Assembly: GCA_013396655.1 (NCBI GenBank)
Contig: WBMV01000298.1
Coordinates: forward strand, 1,637,221-1,701,220
DNA from: Campylorhamphus procurvoides
Taxonomy: Eukaryota > Chordata > Aves > Passeriformes > Dendrocolaptidae
Reading direction: 5' to 3'
DNA: 64,000 nucleotides
Under the pieces are notes generated by a model. That model was not told the origin of the DNA, did no database searches, and saw only the letters and a list, made by a program, of their open reading frames with translations. Both the position numbers and the translations under genes were made by a program. Shown here piece after piece: positions 13,501 to 28,500 of this stretch; position 1 is the first letter of the stretch, and every line of letters starts with the position of its first letter.

Positions 13501-16500
13501 TCAATATTTGTTTTCTTATTCAGGTTCCAAGACTTGTGGAAGGCTTAGCTGGTCATCAGTGCTCCCAGATAGCTGCAGCTAAGGATCATACTGTTGTTTT
13601 AACAGAAGATGGATATGTTTACACATTTGGGTTGAATACTTTCCATCAATTGGGTATTCTTCCTCCTCCTTCGAACTGCAGTGTTCCTAGACAGGTAAAA
13701 ATAACATAAGTCTAAGCTTAGTTGTTTGGGATTTTTTTTTTTTTTTTTTTTTTAACAGAAAGTAAAATGTGAAGATTGTGGAAATAACTTTTAAACTTTT
13801 TCAGGACAATGGAGTTTAATGTGAGTTCAGATAAGTCTTGATCTCAGATCTTAAATGCTTAACTGTGTCCTGATAAATGTCTTCGTTTGTAGCCTGAACA
13901 CTGCTAAAGTTTGTAGTGTGAAGTATGATGCAAAGTGCAATTGCCAAAACCCTTTTCTTCTCCAAATTGTTCTGTAGCTGAAGTGATGTAAAATTAATAG
14001 GTATGTATTGAGTGTTGTGCTCTTTACTCCTTTTGAATCACTGGATGATGGCTCTCAGGGTTTGACCATTATGTCCTTTGCTGGAAGCACTGTTGATTCT
14101 GGAGTCAGTGCTTTGGAAAGAATAGTGATGGGGAAGAGAGGGTATGGGCATCAGCAACTTAACTGTATTTCTGGGCTTAATCTCTAGATTATTTTTTTTT
14201 TGTTAAAAAAGAAGAGTTGCATTACCTTTTGTTGAAAGGAAGTTTCATCTGAAGTAGAGCAACACTGTCCTACCAGTGTTATAAAAGTAGAAAAGAAATG
14301 GCCAAAATGCAACAGGATAGTGTTCTGGGGTACCGTAGGATGCTCTTCAGTAGTGTAATGACAGCTCTGTATCCACAGTATTTGCTTTGATTTTATCATC
14401 TTAATCTGGACAATCAAGTTAAATTTGAAGTGTGGAACTAGAAGCATAGTGTTCTTCAGTACGTTTAGGGCATGGAGACTTACAAGGTGAAACTTACAGC
14501 TGGCATTTTGCAGTACCTGAGTCTTCTTTGGCTGTCTTATATGTGTCCTGTGCAGTCTTGTTCAAAATCTTACATATGAAGACTGCCTAAGGAGACTTGA
14601 TTCCAGTTCTGATTAGATAAGGCAAAAAGTTTATTTCTTTCTGTCTCTGGTGCAATAGTGCCCCACCTGACAAACTTATGAAATAATCTTGATTTATTAG
14701 ACTGTATGTGGATTGATATCAGTGCTTCATTCTTAATGACTTTAGGAGATAAATATTGTCAGAAGTTTGAACATGCGAAATTCACCTGTTGCTACTTAAT
14801 ATTAAGATGTACTTTGGATTTGTGCTTAGGTTCAGGCAAAAAACCTGAAAGGTAGAATGGTGATTGGAGTGGCTGCAGGCAGATTCCATACAGTGCTATG
14901 GACTAAGGAAGCAGTGTATACCATGGGGCTGAATGGCGGCCAACTAGGTAAGGTAGAATCGTTCTGAAAGTAAAACCTAAAACTCAGCCATTTAAAGATG
15001 TTGTTCATGCTTAACCTGTCATCTGCTTCTTAGAATGGAAGCTTGATTGAAGTTTTATATCTTTCTTTTTTTTTTTAAACCAATCTGATGACGTCATCCC
15101 TTCACACTTTTTTTGATGAATATTTTTCATTACTACTGGTTATTTTCACCTTTTGAGGTAATAGGAGCTAGTCAGACAAAGCACTCTTATTTGAACTCTT
15201 TATCATTCTTCTGCCTTCTGTGTATCTTGTATGGTCCTGCTGCTGAATATTTTGAGGAAACAGAATGTTGCTGTTTGTGTTGGAAATTGCCCCAAGGCGT
15301 GCTTATCTCCTTGCAGCAGTCTGGCTGGTACTGCCCTTAGTAAGTTATAAACTAGCCTTCAGGTCTCCTGCCTATGTCCTTCCTTCATCACACACTGTAA
15401 ACATGATACTGATAACTTTTTCTATACTAACTTTTAAAAGTTAAATACTTGTCTATATCTAGATTTTTTTCAACAATGCTATTACCAGATTCTTCTCCTA
15501 ACTCTGTATTATTCTGAAGTCAGGAAAGAACCTATTAAAAATGTATTACTAACTAGTGAACTTCTTGATTTGTTGTATGAATAGGATATTTTAATTGCTT
15601 TTGTCTTTTAAAATAAACAGGTATTGCAGTACTGGCTTGGATTTGCATTCTTGCAGTTCTGTATCTGTGTGCAAACAAAACTGTTTAGCTAGCTCTGGTA
15701 CTTACAGTTAATCTGCATCAGCTCTGACCTCAGGTTCCAACACGTTTTGTGTTTCTGTTTAAGGTTTCAGAGGTATGTGAAAAAACTTGTCTTTGTAAGA
15801 GAAATATTTTATAATTAATATTTTTGGTTTTACTTTTTTTTATATGAACCTACCATATAAGTTTTTTATGGTTGCTTGTGTTGTTGGGACTATTCTGGTT
15901 AGCACATGTCCCAGTGCAGTACCACAGAGACACAGTAATTGAATCGTGAGTGGTATAGTTATGTCAGCTGGGCAGCATGATAGGCACGTGGTGGGAAACT
16001 TTGCCTAAGACTGAGCATAGCCCTACACTGTCATATGGCAGGGTTGCTGCCAGCTGCAGAGGTAGCTCTGCTGCTTGTTCCTGCATATCTGTACCATGCT
16101 CTGTTCTGTGGTGCAGATGTAAGTGCCCTGCAATCATGCCCTGCACACAAAGCCAGGTTATGTTATATATCTTGATGTTAGGTTTCTTGTCCCAGCAGAT
16201 CAACAGTGGCCTGGTTTTATTTTATTTTTTTTAACATTTCTGAGATCTTACAGCTTCAGCCTTATGTATTTCATGTAACTGCTGCCTTCATGGTTATGTG
16301 CACTTATAGCAATTTTTCTGACAAGCTTTTTTGGTGTCTTCTAATGGCTGAAATAATCTGTAGTTTATGCCAGTGTTAGAGTATTTCTACTGTCTTGAAC
16401 TGTAATATGATCAAATAAACATTCTTATTTTGGAATCAAAGCAGTACCACCACATTAAGTAGCTTCCCTGTGGAATATGCCTTACTTCATTTTTATTTAT

Positions 16501-19500
16501 CAAGTCTTGAATGTTTTCTGGTGTTTCTAGTGAACTAACAAGGATGTGTGGTGGGTCTCTTACCTGTTTAATTATTTTGAAGACAAATTACCCAACTACC
16601 AAAAAAGTCTGTGAGAGTTTAAAGATTCTTCAAAGTAGTGTAACAAAGTATCCTTTAAATGCACAATGTGTAGAACAGCAAACAATGTTTTTGGGTGTGT
16701 TGTATTTTTTAGGTTATCTGCTGGATCCTAATGGAGAAAAATGTGTAACTGCACCTCGCCAAGTTTCTGCTCTACACCATAAAGACATCTCTTTATCCTT
16801 GGTCTCTGCAAGTGATGGCGCTACAGTATGTGTTACTGAAAGAGGAGATATTTATTTACTTGCAGACTATCAGTGCAAAAAGATAGCTTCAAAGTATGTG
16901 CTACCTTTCTAATTTGTCATGAAGAATAGGTGAAGATTTCACTGTTATATACTTGAAGGTCTTTAAAGATTTTTGTGCATGAAGTGCAGATAATACTGTG
17001 GCCCCCTATTTTGCTCATTTGCAGTTCTTTCATATGGATAGGGCTATAACTTTTGTTAGTGTCTTTGTTTGTTTTTGTTATTACATGAGGTTAACGTGCC
17101 ACTTGCTATTTACCAAAGATATTAAAAAAAGACCCAAAGAGGAAATACTTTGTGCTGTAAGGTTAAAAACATGGAACTGATGTTCTTTCTTCCTCTCTTA
17201 GCTTGAATTTGTAAAAGTGCATCTTGGTAGAGGCATTAAAGATACGCTTCTCTATTTCTGTTGTTACGATTTTGAATCGGTAAATTGGGGTCTGAATTTT
17301 CTAATTAATGTGTGGATCAAGTATGTTATAAAGAATAATTTAGATTGCAAGGGGACCCATGTTGACATCATCTGGTTCATATCCTAAAACCTAGATGTAA
17401 AATCTGTTGAAGAAGCTGGATCCTTGATTCATGAATTTAGGAAATGATTTGATCCTGTTCTCTGTTACTTACTTTGCAATAACAGAATAGAATAGATTAG
17501 ATGTTTTTAGATTAGATTTTGCCCAGCTAACTCCAAAGCTGATTTTTCAGCTTCACTTCAAATTCTGACAGTATTTATTGACACATTATAGCTTAATGAT
17601 TATTTTATACTTCATTTCTACATGACTATAACTGAAGGTGCTGGCACTTGTAGAAACTTAATACAATGTGCTGTGCTCTTTTACTAAGAAACTAAGAAGA
17701 GATAAGGAGGTATGGTTTTGATCAGCTAAAAACCAAAACCTACCAAACCTCTGAGAAATGACCTGCTGGGATAGGATAAGTCTTAATACAAACAGCTAAG
17801 TGAATTTTTGTAATGCTGAAATCAAAGGTGCATCATCTACTGGTTTACAGTCATGGAAGTTTGCGAAGAACCTGTAGACACAATGTGATTTAATTAAAAA
17901 CAAAGCAAAAATTATAGTCTGCTAATGGTAATAGTAGTAGTAGAATATTATTATAGTAGTAATAGAATACTATTTGCAGTTATGTTAGTAGTATCAGTAG
18001 GATGAAACTAAACATAACTAATTTTTCAGTGTCACTGCCTCAACTATATTTTTTTACTGCTTTTCTAACCAAAAAAGATACATGTCATAGATGTAACTTA
18101 ATATATACAATAGAGAAATACTAATTTAACCTTTTGTGTTCTTTTAGGCAGCTGAACCTTAAAAAAGTTCTTGTCAGTGGAGGATATTTGGAATATAAGG
18201 TAGATACTCAGCATCTTAAAGAAAATGGAGGTCAGAAGACTTGCATTCTGGCACTGGATGAAGCTGGAAGAGTAAGTTATGTCCTTGGAAATCATATAGT
18301 ATACTGATTTAAAACTAATTCATTTCTGTAGATCTGTGTTGACTTGTTTTTTTTTAAGAGCTATGGGAAGACTGCCAAAATAATGTACTGTAGTATATTT
18401 TTAAATCTGTGGACTTCTAATAGCTTTTCAGTGAAGATGTATACTCCTTTGGCTTTACATACATAAGGGATTATATAGGGTGTATGTTCTAGCTTTTTAT
18501 TTTTTGTTGTTTTGGTTTTTATTTCCCATCTTTCACTCCCCCTACTCCAGGCATCTTTACACCTTTTAGAAGTAGTCTCTGCACTTGAAGTTTTAGAGTC
18601 TTTGCTGTAACACAGCTGTTCAATAGATGAAATGTCCTTTTTATTGTTGAAAGGTTGCACCTAAACCTAGTGAATAGTTTAGTATTTATATTTAAGTGTC
18701 GACACTGTGTTGTCTTAGAACTGGAATACTGTGGTGGATTTATTTTCTTCCCGCAATAAAGTACCAGTTTACAGGACCTTTCAGGATCTCAGCCTTTTTC
18801 TAATAGGTGCTCATTTGGGAGAGTTAAGCCTTCAGTGCCATCTAGTGGTGTTTACAAAGAGGTTTTCTTACTGAAATGCCTTCTTAAAGAGTGTTAAAAT
18901 TTGATCTTATATATCAAAATAGGGAGCAGTGTATTTCCTTTTCTTTCCTTGCCTTTGAGTGAATGATGTTTTTACAGTATGTAGTATTGGTAGTGCGCCT
19001 TCAATATCTTTGGGATGCTGCTTTAGCAGTCAGAAACTGCTTTCTCTTCCCGCATCAGTGGAACTTTATCAATGTACGTTTCATACTGACAAGTGCTGGG
19101 ATCTTCAGTGCTTTTAGGCATTATAAATTATTGAGTAAGGAGAGGGATGGAATGTCAATACTTCTGTTTCCTAAATCAGTGCTTCCTGGTCTGTCTTGAT
19201 TACACTTTCTTTAAGGAAGTACAGTGTAACATAGAAAAGAGAAGGCTCATGGGGGGGTCTTATCAATGTATGCCCGAAGGGAAGATGTAAAGAAGATAGA
19301 GCCAAGCTCTTTTTAGTGGTGCTGAGTGACAGAGCCAGAGGCAGTGGACACCACTGAAATAAAGGCGGCTCTGTCTGCGTATCAGGAAGCACTTTTCTCA
19401 CTATGAGTGTGGTCCAGCACTATCCCAGATTGCCCATGAAGGTTGTGAAATCACCATCCTTGGAAATATTGAAAAGCTGTCCAGACATGTTTCTGGACAG

Positions 19501-22500
19501 CTGGCGCTAGGTAGACCTGTTTGAACTGGATAACCTGCAGAGATCCCTTTCGCCTCAAACATTCTGTGATTCTCTAGGGCTCAAGGGAGAGGAAAGGATA
19601 TAAGTGACTCAAGTTCTTTTGTACCTTCCTTATGCAGGTGTTAACAAACTGTGAAAGCACTTCAATGGGAGAAGATGAAAGTCTGACTTTAGTGCTGTTA
19701 ATGCCACGTCTGGGCTTTACCTTGCTTGCGATTATTTCTTTATGTTTGCTTCCCTGACATGTGCAGTTTACCTTGTTGGGAACTTGCTGTGCATGCATTG
19801 CTTCTCATTCCACTGAATATTTTGAAGTTTGTGCTTGGTCATGTTGTCCATTTCAAAACTTTGACTGGTACAGAGAAAGTTAAGATTTTTGTGAAACTAT
19901 TAACAGGAAATGGTTTAAATCTTCCATGTGGTAGCTTTGAATTTTTTCTGATTTATGAGCAAACAAGTTGGACAAATCTGTAAATTAAGAGCTAGATAAA
20001 ACAGCTCTCTTGACTTGATGACGTCTTTTACTGTCCTTGTTGACGTGTCAGTAAAATGTATACTACAGATTACTGCCATGAAGATATTTGAATATTCAGA
20101 GGAGCTTTTCAAGTGCCCTTCATGGAAAAATGGATCATAATAGATTTTCCCTCTTTTACTTGTGGGCTCTTTGGTACTCATAGCACTATTCTAAAGTCTT
20201 GAAGAACGTCTTTCTCCTTTTACATGCAGCTTTGAGATGGTATGTTCTTGTGTTTAAAAAAGTAGTGTGTAATATGTAATTGCTTTTATAGGATATGAAG
20301 ATTTCTCCTTTCTCTAAAAAAAATTATATTGTAGGTGTTTTGCTGGAAGTCATCTAACAACTCCATGAAGCAGTGTCGTTGGGTGTATGGCCGACAAGTC
20401 TTCATGTCTGATGTTGCTTTAAATGTGAACGAAATAATGTTTGTGACACAGGATGGTGAAGCCTTTACAGGGAAGTGGATGGAAGAAGGGAAAAAAATCT
20501 CAGAAAAAAAAGGTTAGGTGTGATTTCTGAGTGGTTTTTAAGTGCTTTAAATCAATGTGAAAGTTTAATTGAATCTTTACAGTCACTAACAGTATTATGT
20601 GGTGAGTTTGTTCTTTCCTCTGTGACTGATAGTTGTTGGCATTGACTGCTACTCTACTCTTTGCTCAGTAATACTATGATTTACTTATTTTGCAGCCTTC
20701 AATTAACCTTTTGGTGGAGATTTTCGGGAAGAGAAGTACTTCTTAAGAGTAATAATAGCACAAGGGTCTAGTGTAACAGTCTTGTCACATATTAGATGAT
20801 GAGGCCTAAGAGAATTGGCATTGAGCCAAAGAAGGAGCATATTCTTGCTTGCACTGCAAAGTCTGTGAAACCTTATCGTGTTTCCCAGACCCTTATCTGG
20901 GCAGAATACAGGGTCCAGAGCAATTTCCACCTTATTAACTTGATTCATATTGCTGAGAGTAGGTCCTATTGGTTTGTTTTGATGTGAGGAAGATAACTGT
21001 CTACTACAGGACAAGATTTTAATTGAAACTGTCAGCTCTTTTTCTGGGGTGTATTTGAACTTTATAACTCTATGTTGCAGTTCTACTTTCTTTGATACTG
21101 AGATTCCATGTTTAGTTTTCAGTCCATTTTTTTAATTTTTTCAGAGCAAAAATCTTTCAATTGCTACTTTATTTTATTCTACACAGCACATAGTACAGAA
21201 ACATCTAGGTGCTGATATGTCTGTAGGCACTGTTTTTTATGCTTATTGCTACTCTTTTTGTAGTTTTTGGTATCTTCGAGGAAACTTCAGAATCCACACC
21301 TGTTGACTAGGTGACTACTTAGTTGGTCACACACAATCGCACATAAACAGAATCCTCAAGGTTGGAAGAGACCTTCAAGATCATCCAGTGCAACCTGGCA
21401 CCACCATAATCCCCTCTAACCATATCTCCAGGTTCCCCTTGAACATCTCCAGAGAGGATGACTACCAACTACTTGGGCAACTTTTTCCAATGCCTAACCA
21501 CACTTACAGTGAAATTTTTTTTCTAATATCTAGTCTGAACCTCCCCTGATGCAACTTAAGGCCAATTCCTCTTGTCCAGATAAACATCTGTGATGTCCAT
21601 CAGTGATTTGTAACGATTAAGAGTCTCTGGGTTTTTGTAAGGTTTTAGTGAATGTTGTGAATGGTGCGCATGCGTTCAGTTACCGGGTAATGGAAAATTC
21701 TAGAGATGCATTCAGAGATGTATTCATGTTATTTCAATAATATTTTGTTAGTTTGGATATAATTTAAACAGCTATAATATGGAATGTAAAGGCAATTGTG
21801 TTATTTCTGTTGTAAGGGATTTGACAGGAAAAGAGGACAGTCTTGCACTGCTCTATGCTGATGCACAACTTGTTTCTTTCTACAAGAAGTTGCATTGAAT
21901 GTTAGGTGGAGTGTTTTCCCTTGCATGAAGAAGTGGCAAAACACTTCCATAGGAAATTCTGGATAAACCCGCTTCTTATATGTACTGCAAATAAGCAGGT
22001 TGAAATCTTCAGCATGATTTAGACTTATTCAACGAGCCCATCAGTGGACATACAGAAGTCAGACTTGCCTTTTTGTTGTATTAGTTGCATTTTAATTAGC
22101 AGGATCTTTCTATGATTTCTATTCACTTTCCTTTTTTTAGCAGAACTTGTATCAAGCCTTCAGAATTCTTCATATGATGTGTCTTGTGAACATGACGCAA
22201 ATAGTGTGTACGAAAGAATTCGACTTCAGAAGCTCACTTTTGTCCACCGAGCTGTTAGTATTGCCACTGATCCTAGTGGCTGCAATTTTGCTGTGTTACA
22301 GTCTGACCCTAAAACCAGGTATATTAAAAACACCAATAGCGGTATTATTTCACTTTTTTTTGTGTGTGATTGCGATTGAATCATTCTTTTCTAAACCATT
22401 TTTTGGCTCATACAGAAGTCATAGTAAATGTGGTTCTCCATACTGCTAAAGGATAGCACTTGTTATGTTGAAATTACCTGAAAGCCTCAGCTTATATATT

Positions 22501-25500
22501 TGCATAATTACAATAAACAGGGTTTTTCTGTGTATGGTGTTTAAGGCAAACATTTGCCATGTATTTCCTAACGCACTGAAACCTCTAAATACTGTAGAAA
22601 TTCACCCCTTCAGTAATCACCAATAATCAACTTTTAAATGAAAATGAAAATTGAATTTTTGTTTGGAAAAAAAATGTGTGAAGTAAAATAAATAAGTAGA
22701 ATACGGAACCACATTTCTTATACTCTCATAATAGTTTCTAATATATCTGATAATATCTAAACATTAGAGTTTTTTTCTTTATTGCTTTGGTTTGTAAAAT
22801 GAAATACAGCAAACACTTCTGTATTTTCTTACTGGCAAAATGAGATGAAGATAAGATACTTCTGATAATATTTATTGGGTAAATTATAAAGAGAAAACAC
22901 CGTATTTGATATTCTGAAGCTAGACGGGTCTTACATGTGTGGTTTAATTGCCTAAATGCCATATTATTAAGTTATTTTTGTAAAGAATAGGACAAGAAAT
23001 GTTGAGAAGTACAGCAATGTAAGAGAACCCCAAACAAACCAAATGGGAACAACGTCATACTCCTCATTAAACATACTATGTGAAATTTTAACAAAACTTG
23101 TAGATTTTGGTTTTTTAACAGATTTCATTTTGTTTTAGCCTCTATGAAATTCCAAGTGTATCACTGTCAAGTTTTGGAACGGATTTTGGCAAACTGTTGG
23201 ATGAAACAGATGAAATGGACAGCATCCATGATGTGACTTTTCAGATTGGCACAAGAACATACCCTGTGCACAAATACATCTTGGCTGTACGCTCTGACTT
23301 CTTCAGGAAGCTGTTTGTTTCCAGTGACAGCCAGCTAGACACTCCAGACATCTACCGTAAAGATGAAGATGCTGTTGGATGTGATCTTTATGTAGTAGAG
23401 AAGGTTCATCCAGATATGTTTGCATACCTCCTGCAGTTCATATACACTGATACTTGTGATCTTTTGACTCATGGTTATAAACCGAAAATACCATATAAAG
23501 AAAAATCAGATGAATATCAAGATACTTTAATTTCTAATCTGAGCAAAATGAGTTTTGATGAAAATGTTAATGGAAAGTCTGCATTTGAGATTTATAGAAA
23601 TAATCAAGTGCAAGTTATAAATGAAAAACAAAAGGGCAAATCTAAAAGAGGCAAAGCTGGTGAAGAAGCTAACCTCATTAAAATGTTGCAAAGCGCAGCA
23701 AAGAAGTTTGGACTCAGCAATTTAAGTGGAAGGTAGGTGAAAGGAAATGCATTTATATTTTGACAAACTCTACATGGAATGTTTTTGTATAAGCTGATCT
23801 AACTTTAGCTGTTATTACTATAATGTAAATTAAGATACTGAGTTTAGAATAAAAATGGGAGGAAATGGTGAGGGAATGTTGCTTGGGAACTGTCTGGGTG
23901 TTGGTTGGCAGATGGTGAGCTATTGCATTGTGCATCACTCGTTTTGTATATGTTAATTCTTTTAGTGTTATTACTGTGTTCCATTGCTTTTATACCCTAT
24001 TAAAACTGTCTTTCTCAACCTACAAATGTTACTATTTTGTGCCCAGTTCTCTCTCCTATCCCACTGGTGAGTGGTGGGGGGAGAGCGAGTGAGCAGCTGT
24101 GTGGTGGTTTACTGCCAGCCAAGTTAAACCATGACAGTATCTTTTAAGGCATGAGCTCTGTGGGATTTGATATCTGACACAAATCGTGTGACTTTCCAGA
24201 ATAACTGTTTTAAAACATCAATACTTGTTTTGTTAGAGACAGCTGGTCTAATTGAGTTTTAGATTGATTAATTTCTATACTGTGGTCTATAGTCTAGTAG
24301 TTTTTCCACAGAGAGCAATCATATTTTGCGTAAAACAACACAAAGTGAAGTTGAATTCTTGTTTAACTGGTATTAATTTTATGTTACCTGGTGAAATGAA
24401 TAGAATTGAGACCAAGTGTCTGTAGAACTGTATTACACGGCTGTCTGGGGTTTCTTTTCTGCATTTGCCCTTTCAAAAGAGGTAATGAGCTTTTTCAGGG
24501 CAGTTTTCTTCACTGTATTTTTTGCACACACAGCAAAGATGTGAAGCTGCTGCTAAAACTGAGTTTCTGAGTAAAATTTCCACAGTAAAGCACTTGGCTT
24601 TTGAAAATGTATTGCTTTGTAATCCACTAGCAATACCTTTTACCATCCCATTCACAAGCCTCGTTGATGAATTGGGATGCTGAAAAAGCCTGTGCTGAAA
24701 CATGCATCTCTTCCAAACTGCTGTCTTTGCTCAGATAACTGATTGGTAGCATTGTGTATTATTTGTAGATTTTTGACCCTGTGGTGTTGGACTTTGGCCT
24801 TAACTATACAGTATAGCTTTCACCTAGGGTAATAAATTAGATAGCTGAGATGTGGAAAGAATATCAGTTACATTTTATATCTGCAGTGAAGACTTTCAAC
24901 AACTGGCCCTTTCAGTTTTCTATGATGAATGATTTTGATTGTTTTTCATATTCACAATGAGCCCACTGAAGTACTGTTGCTTTTAGAAACTGTTCTTAAT
25001 AGTTTGAACTGTATGTTAATTGTATTGTTTATTGCTAATGTTAATGATTTGCAGGTTGGATGGAGTCAGGTTAGAAAATGGAAAAATTAATGTTGTCAAC
25101 AAGAAGAATGGGAACAAACCAAAATTAAATCAGAAGAAATGGTAATTTTTTTAATCAGGCTTCTCCTACTCCTATCGTCTTCCTCTTATGTCATTTCTTT
25201 ATTAAGTGTGGAATAAGGTTGATCAGCTGTGTTTTGGTTTCTGATGTACACTTGTCTCTTTCACAGTAACTTATGTTTGGAGGTTCACTTTAGATGCTTA
25301 TAGATTGATCTGTAAATTAAAAATCTGGGGTAGATAATGTGTGATATATTTTTGTTTCTTTTTACTAAATCACAGTGTGTTCTGTGGATTAACTGTGTCA
25401 TGGAATGCTAATGCTAGGAGAAGTGTTATGGGTAATCCAGTCAAAAACAATTTAACTTCTGTAAATGTGCTTGCTGTGGCAGTAAGATGACAGAGATTAG

Positions 25501-28500
25501 AAATAAGCAAATGCATAATATTTTTTCAATTTGCTTTTAGCAAAGTGATATGTTTTTTAATTCTGTTTATATGATTGAGTTATTTATACCCAGTCTTCAA
25601 TAGATTATTTACATAGTAAAACCAACATTCTGTAAAAGTAGCTTTTTCACAGAATTTTGATTATTTCACTCTTAAAATGCATCATCAGAGCATATAGCAG
25701 CTACTGATATAAAAGAAATCAGTAACTTAACAAAGACCATTTAAGATTGACTAAAATTAGCCATAATTAATTTATTTGGTCATAGGAGCTTTGAAACAGT
25801 AATTGATCTTGGTTTGAAGGAAATACTTCAGATAGAATTTTGAGAGCTCAACTTTGGAAAAAAAATTCTCTCTGGAAACTGTTGTCTGTGCTTTTGGGTT
25901 TGTTTTCTGTGATATTATTAAAGTTCAGGTGGGTTTTACTTCAAAGGGTAAATCCTAACTTGCTAAAGCAAGCACTTATTTGTAGAGTATACTACTTGTA
26001 GCTCTTCTGAATAGTCACAGTTCTGATCCTATTAAATGTCTTCTAGTTCATACCTCTGCGATGTGACCCTGAAATCTTTAGATGGAAAGGAATTCCCGTG
26101 TCATAAGTGTGTACTTTGTGCAAGACTTGGTATGTGTGTGTATTTTTATATATATTTATATAACATGAGTCATATTGTCTTTTTTAACTGTTATTTTATT
26201 GCATCTCGAACTGAAATGCCTTTCTTTACAGATTATTTTCACAGCATGTTAAGCAGCTCATGGATTGAGGTAAGCTTGCCAAAAACATGTGTGGTGGTAT
26301 GTTTTTTTTGCATCAAACAAGTGACAGCTTTTCAGATTTTTCTTTAGTAACATATCCTAAATACTGGGGAAGAGGAAAGGCTGGATTCTTGGATCGTGTT
26401 TACAAGAAAAAAACCCACAAATCACATCTTTGATTACTCTATATTTGTGCTATTGAGATTGTGTATTAAATGACAGTAATAAATGTAATATTGTATATCA
26501 AGGGAATTTAAAAGTATTGCTTTTGTTTTAGAGGTTTAGTTTGATATAGTTCATGGATTTATAAAAAGTGCTTTACTTACAGGTTACTGCTTTGGATGAA
26601 TTTTCATTTTCTTTCTGTAAAAGATCTTACAATTTAAGTAGTGTGCAGTTTGGCATAGATTGTCATATAATGAGTGCAAGATCAAGAGTCAGTATATAGA
26701 ACCTCCAGTTGACTTTTACTGTTTAATGAAATAGAGGATATCAAGTACTATTCTACTTAGTCATCAGATACTGTTTCAAAACTTGTAGAGCTTGAGTTTT
26801 TCTTGGTTCCTATTTGCTGGCTGTGTGTCAGTGCCCTACTTGTTTGTGGACATTGTAATTTCACTAAATGCCTCTGAATACTGTTGAGCATGTTTATGGA
26901 AAGAGAGGAGGGCATAAGTGGAGAAGCACTTTCCTGAGACTGAAAGCAATTTCATAGCTTTTTGGCAATATGCAAATCTAAGAACCTGGTAAAGTACTGG
27001 CAGTTCTCTTCTGCTGCGAAACAGAACTTCACCTGTCCCCTAAGTTACTGTGCTGCCTTTTTCTCAGTCAGCCCTGAGGAAACTTAATCTGAAACACTGT
27101 GACACAAATGATTAATTCAAGGTGGTTTTTTTAAGTGTTGAGTGCCCGTTTGTATCACTGATTTGTATATCAACTGTATGCAGTTCATAAGTTATTGTTT
27201 CATAAGTAAATCTAAATCAACCTAAATTAGTAAGTAAATATTTTGTGAATCAAGTGCTCTGGATGTTCTCTAAAAATCTTAATGCCTCTAAGAGGTTTGT
27301 AAACTTCAGATGGAAAATATGTCAGTACCAGTTGCATGTTGTAAAGCAAAATAAAATAAGTATTTTAGTATGAAATTTTACTTCAGTATCACCTGAAATA
27401 AACCGAATTTAAGCACTGATGCTGCATAAACGTGAATAGTGACAGTTGCATGGATTACTGGCTAATGTTTGCTCATACAAAGACTTTACCTTAATGGTTA
27501 GGATGGTTCTTCAAATGGAGGGTTTGTTTTTGGAGGGATTAATAGTAGTGACTACTTTAATTTTGTTCTTGCTTGGGCACTTGTGATTTCACTAGATCTT
27601 TTGACTTGAAAGGAGAGCAGTTCAGCAGTTGCATAGGAGATTCCTGTAGTTCTACTTTCAGACAATTGTATGTAAAGTAATATCAAGGAGGATCATTAGA
27701 GAAGATGAAAACAATGTGATGAAACACTGAACTGTTTGGTGGATATTTATTGAGAAGTTTGTGCAGATTTTAATTGCTCTGCTAAAATCAATTCTTAATT
27801 GAAGAACTTCAGAAGAAGTTCTTAATTGAAGAACTACAGATTTTGTACAAATGCTTAAATAATTGTTTAACTTTGAAAATGTGATCCTCAGTGTGAGTCA
27901 TTTGCTAAATATAACTGATGTCTTAATTTTGTATTTCATTCCAAGTAGTCAGCTTCTCTTACAATTTTTTTTAAATGCTTTTAGGCTACCTGTTGTTCTG
28001 CTCTGGAAATGCCAATCCATTCTGAAATACTACAGATAATTGTGGATTACCTGTATACAGATGAAGCTGTAGCCATAAAAGGTGCCATTAATGTATTTTC
28101 AACTGTAGCTTTTGAAATTTTTGTATTTTTTTAAAATAGAAATTCAATACTTAACATGCTTGTGTTGAAGTTACATTAAAAAAAAATCCCAATTTTTGTA
28201 ACTCCTGCCTAAGTTTGAGTTACCTTTTCTTTAGTTTGGCAAACTGCAATTTTCCTTTTCCCTCCTATTACTTAAAAAAATTGACTGTTAGTGCTCTTCT
28301 AAACTATTCCTTGTGCTGTGAAAATGCCACCAAAATTTGCAAACACGTTGTGTTTGTCTCCTGGTAAAAACTCATTGAAGCTGTACGTGTTGTAGTTGCT
28401 TTTGATTTGCCCGCAGAATTTACATGATGCTTTGTCTTCCAGATTCTCAAAATGTGGAATTCATATGTAATGTTCTTGTGGTAGCAGACCAACTTCTTAT

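Larger units (their letters stand above)
18272..20334. other. Intron 8
   Basis: 2.1 kb. Holds a CTCF-like motif at 18833-18850 and a sense CR1 tail at about 19230-19577. No gene recognised. Confidence 0.85.

Noticed and set aside
13755..13759. Possible extra acceptor after the T23 run in intron 5
   Set aside because: AACAG follows a strong pyrimidine tract, but the sequence after it has no open frame matching IBTK, and exons 5 and 6 join correctly without it.
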